DNA of 16,902 nt, from NCBI GenBank assembly GCA_937983635.1, contig CALJZR010000055.1:1-16902 (forward strand), given 5' to 3'. The notes beneath the pieces are model-generated. The model was not told the DNA's origin, did no database searches, and was given only the letters and a program-made list of their open reading frames with translations. A program made the position numbers and the translations under genes. Positions 13,488 to 16,902 of this stretch are shown here, one piece after another. Positions within the stretch are counted from its first letter, which is position 1, and each line of letters opens with the position of its first letter. Origin of the DNA: an uncultured bacterium (GTDB lineage Bacteria > Patescibacteriota > Patescibacteriia > Patescibacteriales > UBA12465).

Positions 13488-14485
13488 AGTTACCTACAAA
13501 ATTATTTTGGTTAGTTTTAATTGTGGTGTCATTAAGCCTAATTTTATTTATGAAGATTTTTCATAATTCCCAGGATAATATTAACATCGCCAGTAATCCA
13601 GATTTTTTTGGTGTAACTTTTTCTAAGAAGTATGCCACGGAAATCGGCTTGAACTGGCGGGAGCTTTATTTTGCAATTTTGGATGATTTAAAAGCTAAGC
13701 ATGTGCGCTTGCCAATTTATTGGGATGAAATTGAAAAAGAGAAAGGTGTATTTGATTATAGTGATTACGACTTTATGATTTCCGAGGGAGCGAAGAGAAA
13801 TGTCCATTTTGTGGTTAATATCGGTTGGCGCTTGCCGCGTTGGCCTGAGTGTCATGCCCCGGCTTGGACTAATCAAGAAAACATTACTGAGGTTCAGGCA
13901 CGAACCTTGGTAATGTTGGAAAAAACGGTTAAGCGCTATCAAGATAACCCAGCCATCTTATATTGGCAGGTAGAGAATGAACCCTTTTTAGACACCTTTG
14001 GTATTTGCCCGCCCAGTGATGAAACTTTTTTTGCTAAAGAAGTAGCTTTAGTCAAATCTTTGGATAAACGCCCGGTGATTGTTTCTGGTCCCGGAGAGTT
14101 AAATATGTGGCGCCAAGAGGCTAAATACGGTGATATTTTCGGTACTACCATGTATCGGGTTGTTTGGAATAAGGTTATTGGTTACATGCGCTATCCTATC
14201 CCCGCTTGGTTTTATCCCCTTAAAGCCTGGTTTGTCGGCATCCCGGCGGATAAAAGAATTATTGCTGAATTACAGGCCGAGCCTTGGGTTCCTCAGGGTA
14301 AAATTATTTATTTATCCCCCGGTGAAGCTCAGTATTCCTTTAGTTTGGATCAGTTTAAATCTAATCTCCAATACGCCCTTGATACTAAGTTTAAGAAGGC
14401 CTATCTTTGGGGGGTGGAATGGTGGTATTGGCAGTATAAGCACGGCGATAAGAGTTTTTGGGAATTAGCGAAAACTTTATTTTAA
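13484..14485 (+). CDS. Membrane-anchored clan GH-A glycoside hydrolase-like protein
   Basis: A 333-residue protein with one N-terminal hydrophobic helix (about 7-24) that would anchor it outside the membrane, followed by a predicted TIM-barrel. It has the early-strand pattern ILDDLKAKHVRLPIYWDEIEKEKGVFDYSDYDFMI seen in GH5/GH39/GH42-like enzymes. W161-Q-V-E-N-E166-P provides the NEP motif with the expected acid/base Glu at the end of strand 4. A candidate nucleophile Glu is E262 or E266 in IIAELQAEPW, and a strand-8-like aromatic LWGVEWWYW ends the barrel. The exact GH family is not assignable by eye. The gene overlaps the EamA stop by 4 nt and precedes GT2 by 3 nt. A role in trimming or transferring sugars of a surface glycan is plausible, but the natural substrate is unknown. 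Confidence 0.72.
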   Translation: MKLPTKLFWLVLIVVSLSLILFMKIFHNSQDNINIASNPDFFGVTFSKKYATEIGLNWRELYFAILDDLKAKHVRLPIYWDEIEKEKGVFDYSDYDFMISEGAKRNVHFVVNIGWRLPRWPECHAPAWTNQENITEVQARTLVMLEKTVKRYQDNPAILYWQVENEPFLDTFGICPPSDETFFAKEVALVKSLDKRPVIVSGPGELNMWRQEAKYGDIFGTTMYRVVWNKVIGYMRYPIPAWFYPLKAWFVGIPADKRIIAELQAEPWVPQGKIIYLSPGEAQYSFSLDQFKSNLQYALDTKFKKAYLWGVEWWYWQYKHGDKSFWELAKTLF

Positions 14486-14488
14486 ACT

Positions 14489-15190
14489 ATGCTTTCTATT
14501 ATTATACCCACGTTAAATGAAGAGAAATATTTGCCGCGCCTCCTTGATTCTATCCGGCAACAAGATTTTTCTGACTATGAAATTATTATCTCTGATGGTT
14601 TTTCCGAAGATAACACTGCCAAGATAGCTGTCGCTGCTGGTGCTCTTCTCGTCCAAGATAAGAAGCGCTCCCCCGCGCGCCAGCGCAATGCCGGGGCCGC
14701 TGCTGCCCATGGCGAGACTATCTTATTTTTAGATGCTGACACTGTCTTACCCACTGCTTTTCTTTCTTCATCTTACTCTGAGTTTCGTAATCGTCGTTTA
14801 AGTGCGGCTGGTTTTTATTTACACTTTGATTCTAAGCGCAAAATTTATCGTTTGTTTGAATATTTTTACTTTAGTGCTTGTTTTTTAGGTCAATATTTTT
14901 TTCCTGCTTCTGTGGGCGTTGGTATTATGGCCGACAAGAAGTCCCACGATCAGCTTGGCGGCTTTGATGAAAGTATTTTTATTGGTGAGGACTACGATTA
15001 CATCAAAAGGTTATCTAAGCTCGGACGCTATCGGATGCTTACGTCTGTTTATTTAAATTTTTCCGTTAGACGTTTAGAGAAAGAGGGCGTTGCTAAGGTT
15101 TTATGGAAGTGGTTCCGCGGCGGTGTCTATTTTTTAGTCAGAGGCCCAATTCGAAAGAAAATTGTTAACTATGAGTTTGGGAAATATTAA
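14489..15190 (+). CDS. Family 2 (GT-A) glycosyltransferase
   Basis: A 233-residue GT2 enzyme. It opens with LSIIIPTLNEEKYLPRLLDSI, the classic nucleotide-sugar-binding start, and continues with the EIIISDGFSEDNTAKIA strand-loop and R-Q-R-N-A-G. The metal-binding DxD is D82-A-D84 and the acceptor-side acid is in GED (E167-D168). A short amphipathic or hydrophobic stretch (about 121-147) and a basic C terminus suggest membrane association without clear spanning helices. It belongs to the TIGR04283-like or dolichol-phosphate-mannose-like small GT2 group by shape. Last gene of the operon, 3 nt after the glycosidase-like gene and followed by a terminator. Donor sugar unknown. Confidence 0.88.
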   Translation: MLSIIIPTLNEEKYLPRLLDSIRQQDFSDYEIIISDGFSEDNTAKIAVAAGALLVQDKKRSPARQRNAGAAAAHGETILFLDADTVLPTAFLSSSYSEFRNRRLSAAGFYLHFDSKRKIYRLFEYFYFSACFLGQYFFPASVGVGIMADKKSHDQLGGFDESIFIGEDYDYIKRLSKLGRYRMLTSVYLNFSVRRLEKEGVAKVLWKWFRGGVYFLVRGPIRKKIVNYEFGKY

Positions 15191-15222
15191 TCAACATAAC
15201 TATCAGAAAATCGTTAAATATA

Positions 15223-15252
15223 ATAAAAAAACCGTGTAAATACGGTTTTTTT
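15223..15252. terminator. Bidirectional rho-independent terminator
   Basis: The A-tract plus ACCGT (to 15234) pairs with ACGG plus a T-tract (15242-15251) around a 6-7 nt loop. It lies between the convergent GT2 gene and tRNA-Gly and can serve both. Confidence 0.82.
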
Positions 15253-15255
15253 ACT

Positions 15256-15330
15256 TGGAGCGGGTAAGCGGAATCGAACCGCCATCTTCAGCTTGGAAGG
15301 CTGACATAATAACCACTATACGATACCCGC
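15256..15330 (-). tRNA. tRNA-Gly (anticodon UCC), CCA encoded
   Basis: Read on the minus strand, the acceptor stem is GCGGGTA/TACCCGC, the anticodon stem TCAGC/GCTGA encloses loop CTTCCAA (anticodon TCC in DNA), and the T loop is TTCGATT. The D-arm sequence TCGTATAGTGGTTATTA resembles E. coli glyT. The discriminator is U, typical for bacterial tRNA-Gly, and a CCA is encoded at 15256-15258, unlike the other two tRNA genes here. Confidence 0.95.
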
Positions 15331-15345
15331 CTTAATCCTGGACTT

Positions 15346-15374
15346 ATAATAAGAGATTTTTCCAGAGACGTCAA
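15346..15374 (-). promoter_or_regulatory. Candidate tRNA-Gly promoter
   Basis: On the minus strand TTGACG (plus 15369-15374), a 17-nt spacer and TATTAT (plus 15346-15351), 15 nt before the tRNA 5' end. It is a near-consensus sigma-70-type promoter placed just after the MFS stop codon. Confidence 0.75.
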
Positions 15375-15379
15375 ACCCC

Positions 15380-16561
15380 TTAGCGACTGTCTTTAATTGA
15401 ATAAATAAAGAGAAAACCGGTAGTCATAATGATCGAGATGAATAAAAAGAGATATTCGATGGGGTAAAAAAGGATAATCACTCCGGCCAAGGTTGTGCCT
15501 AGTAGGTAGCCCAGTGGGGCGGTGGCGCGGAAGAAGTTAATGTAGTGCACGTCTTTAGCACTAACAATTTTAAAGAAATAGGATTCACGCATAGCTTCTA
15601 CTAAGGCCGCGCCCACGCGGCTTAAGAATAGGAGCCCGCCCCAGATCCAGGGGTTTGGTGTTTTTATGGCAAAAAACAAGAAGAGGGCAAGGGCGATAAT
15701 GCCAACACCAACGCTTAAAATCTCTTTTTCACCCCAATATTTATCAGCCAGCCAGCCTGCCGGAATTTCAAAGAGAATAAAGGGGATAAGCATGACGGAA
15801 AACATTAAACCTAGGATAGACCAGTCAAAGCCAAGGTATTGGTGAAGGTAAACAGGAATATAAATAACCGCGCTGCTGAAAAATAGGTTTAACAATAAGG
15901 CAATCATGAAGATGCCGCGTAAATTAGGGTTTTTCCAGATTTTTTTAGCAGTTTCGGAAATAGCTTTATCAGGATAGCGCTTTTTATTATCTAGCTGACA
16001 ACGGCTTTTTATTAAAATTACTAAAAATGGCACTAAACAGATAGCGGCGGCAATAAAAACCCAGTAGTAGTCTCCTTTTTGTATTAGGTAGCTCGACATT
16101 GTCGGGGCTACAATCCAACCTAGATTAATAGCAGTAAAATAGATGGTTCTGGTTAGTCCTGTGGAGGCATTATCGGAAAAGCTCTCTACCAAAATATCCA
16201 TGTTAATCCAAATTAGATTACTAGTTACGCTCAGTAGGATAAAAGCCAGAAAAACCGTAGTTGGTTGGTTAGCAATACTCATTCCCAGTAAAGAAAAGAT
16301 GAAAAGGAAGAGAATAATTTCGGTGGCGGCAATATTACCTATTTTTCTTATTAACTTGGGAAAGAAGATAATGGCAAAAACAGTAATAAAATTGGCTGCC
16401 GCGAAAAAGATGCTCACCCAAGATAAGGAAAGAAAATTGCCCAGAAAATTAGATTGGATATAGGTGGGCAGAGCGTTAGCGATGGCTAAGATAGCTCCTA
16501 AAAAATAAAGGATGAGCAGATTTTGCTTTTTGTTTACACGTTTGTAGAGGCCGAAAAACAT
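15380..16561 (-). CDS. Major facilitator superfamily transporter
   Basis: A 393-residue protein with about twelve hydrophobic helices in two six-helix halves, separated by a hydrophilic loop near residues 185-215 (SRCQLDNKKRYPDKAISETAKKIWKNPNL). The second half carries GWLADKYWGEKEIL after helix 8, a variant of the MFS signature loop G-x-x-x-D-x-x-x-x-x-R/K. The first-half loop (FPKLIRKIGNIAATEI) keeps some of the same pattern. The substrate cannot be inferred. It begins 5 nt downstream of the lgt stop on the same strand and is probably in the same transcript. No terminator is seen between it and tRNA-Gly; the tRNA promoter begins immediately after the stop. Confidence 0.88.
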   Translation of the reverse strand: MFFGLYKRVNKKQNLLILYFLGAILAIANALPTYIQSNFLGNFLSLSWVSIFFAAANFITVFAIIFFPKLIRKIGNIAATEIILFLFIFSLLGMSIANQPTTVFLAFILLSVTSNLIWINMDILVESFSDNASTGLTRTIYFTAINLGWIVAPTMSSYLIQKGDYYWVFIAAAICLVPFLVILIKSRCQLDNKKRYPDKAISETAKKIWKNPNLRGIFMIALLLNLFFSSAVIYIPVYLHQYLGFDWSILGLMFSVMLIPFILFEIPAGWLADKYWGEKEILSVGVGIIALALFLFFAIKTPNPWIWGGLLFLSRVGAALVEAMRESYFFKIVSAKDVHYINFFRATAPLGYLLGTTLAGVIILFYPIEYLFLFISIIMTTGFLFIYSIKDSR

Positions 16562-16566
16562 AAATC

Positions 16567-16857
16567 TTATTTTTTAAAGGTTTTTATTAACCAAGATATA
16601 CTAACAATAATGATGAGAGCGCTGATAACTTGAGGCCAGCGCCAAATTCCCAACATCGGGGTAGTATCTACTTTAATAAACTCTAAAGCCAGACGCAGAC
16701 TGCCGTAAGCCAAAAGATAAATATTAATGAGAATGATATTTCGACGTGTGTTGAGATTTGCGCGCCAGCGGTAGCTTAAATAGATGAGAATAATAAAAAT
16801 TAGGTAACAGCCGAGGCTTTCATAGAGGAAGGTGGGGTGAAAAAAATCATTAAATAA
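16567..16857 (-). CDS. lgt: Prolipoprotein diacylglyceryl transferase, C-terminal fragment
   Basis: The last 96 residues of Lgt, the membrane enzyme that adds diacylglycerol from phosphatidylglycerol to the lipobox Cys of prolipoproteins. The fragment shows HPTFLYE (the conserved HPTxLYE motif), two to three membrane helices, YGSLRLALEFIKVD (the family R-x-x-x-E-F-x-R/K-x-D region) and a final helix reached through WRWPQVISALIIIV. The 5' end is cut where the adapter begins. An apparent longer N terminus translating as MTGVQTCALPI is adapter sequence and must not be annotated. MFS follows 5 nt downstream. Confidence 0.88.
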   Translation of the reverse strand, partial: LFNDFFHPTFLYESLGCYLIFIILIYLSYRWRANLNTRRNIILINIYLLAYGSLRLALEFIKVDTTPMLGIWRWPQVISALIIIVSISWLIKTFKK

Positions 16858-16902
16858 GATCGGAAGAGCACACGTCTGAACTCCAGTCACATCACGATCT
16901 CG
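16857..16902 (+). other. Sequencing adapter remnant (artefact)
   Basis: These 46 bases match the TruSeq read adapter (AGATCGGAAGAGC and onward), followed by the index ATCACG and ATCTCG, up to the last base of the contig. The index is the reverse complement of CGTGAT at the left end. The boundary base is ambiguous by one because of the A-tail. Confidence 0.98.

Noticed and set aside
1..16902. The contig ends are inverted complements of each other, like terminal inverted repeats of a linear element
   Set aside because: Both are Illumina adapter sequence with the same index. They are neither biological repeats nor a circular overlap.

Overview
This is a 16.9 kb assembled contig of bacterial chromosome. 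It carries sequencing-adapter remnants at both ends (1-54 and 16857-16902, with the same six-base index), so about 16.8 kb is genuine. The gene content is the replication-origin neighbourhood: dnaN, dnaA, rpmH, rnpA, yidD and yidC. Several traits suggest Patescibacteria (CPR, possibly a Parcubacteria/Falkowbacteria-like lineage): AT-rich spacers, compact genes, a short YidC without the large periplasmic domain, a 45-residue L34, tRNA genes mostly without an encoded CCA, and few Shine-Dalgarno sites. This assignment is inferred from protein style; no marker phylogeny was possible.

Layout. 62-3491 (+): a galT-family nucleotidyltransferase and a class A penicillin-binding protein, 1 nt apart. 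A bidirectional terminator separates them from dnaN (3543-4664, -) and dnaA (4927-6318, -). The dnaA and dnaN promoters each overlap a DnaA-box-like sequence. Divergent from dnaA is rpmH-rnpA-yidD-yidC (6486-7997, +). Then come a bactofilin and a degenerate diacylglycerol-kinase-fold protein (9217-8043, -). Next are tRNA-Arg(CCU) and tRNA-Ala(GGC), followed by about 600 bp without a gene.

The most notable feature is in 9570-10110: six copies of a 16-bp palindrome, TGTTCTACGTAGAACA or close variants. It resembles the bacterial centromere parS (TGTTTCACGTGAAACA) but with a symmetric change. The cluster lies about 3-4 kb from dnaA, where parS sites normally sit. It may be a diverged centromere recognised by a ParB encoded elsewhere, or the operators of an unknown regulator.

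Downstream lie a thioredoxin reductase-like flavoprotein (10262-11194) and a tight four-gene unit (11265-15190): a GT-B glycosyltransferase of the MGDG-synthase/MurG type, an EamA-type transporter, a membrane-anchored clan GH-A glycosidase-like protein and a GT2 glycosyltransferase. This looks like an uncharacterised cell-surface glycan or glycolipid pathway. The right end holds tRNA-Gly(UCC), an MFS transporter and the 3' part of lgt, all on the minus strand, with lgt cut by the adapter.
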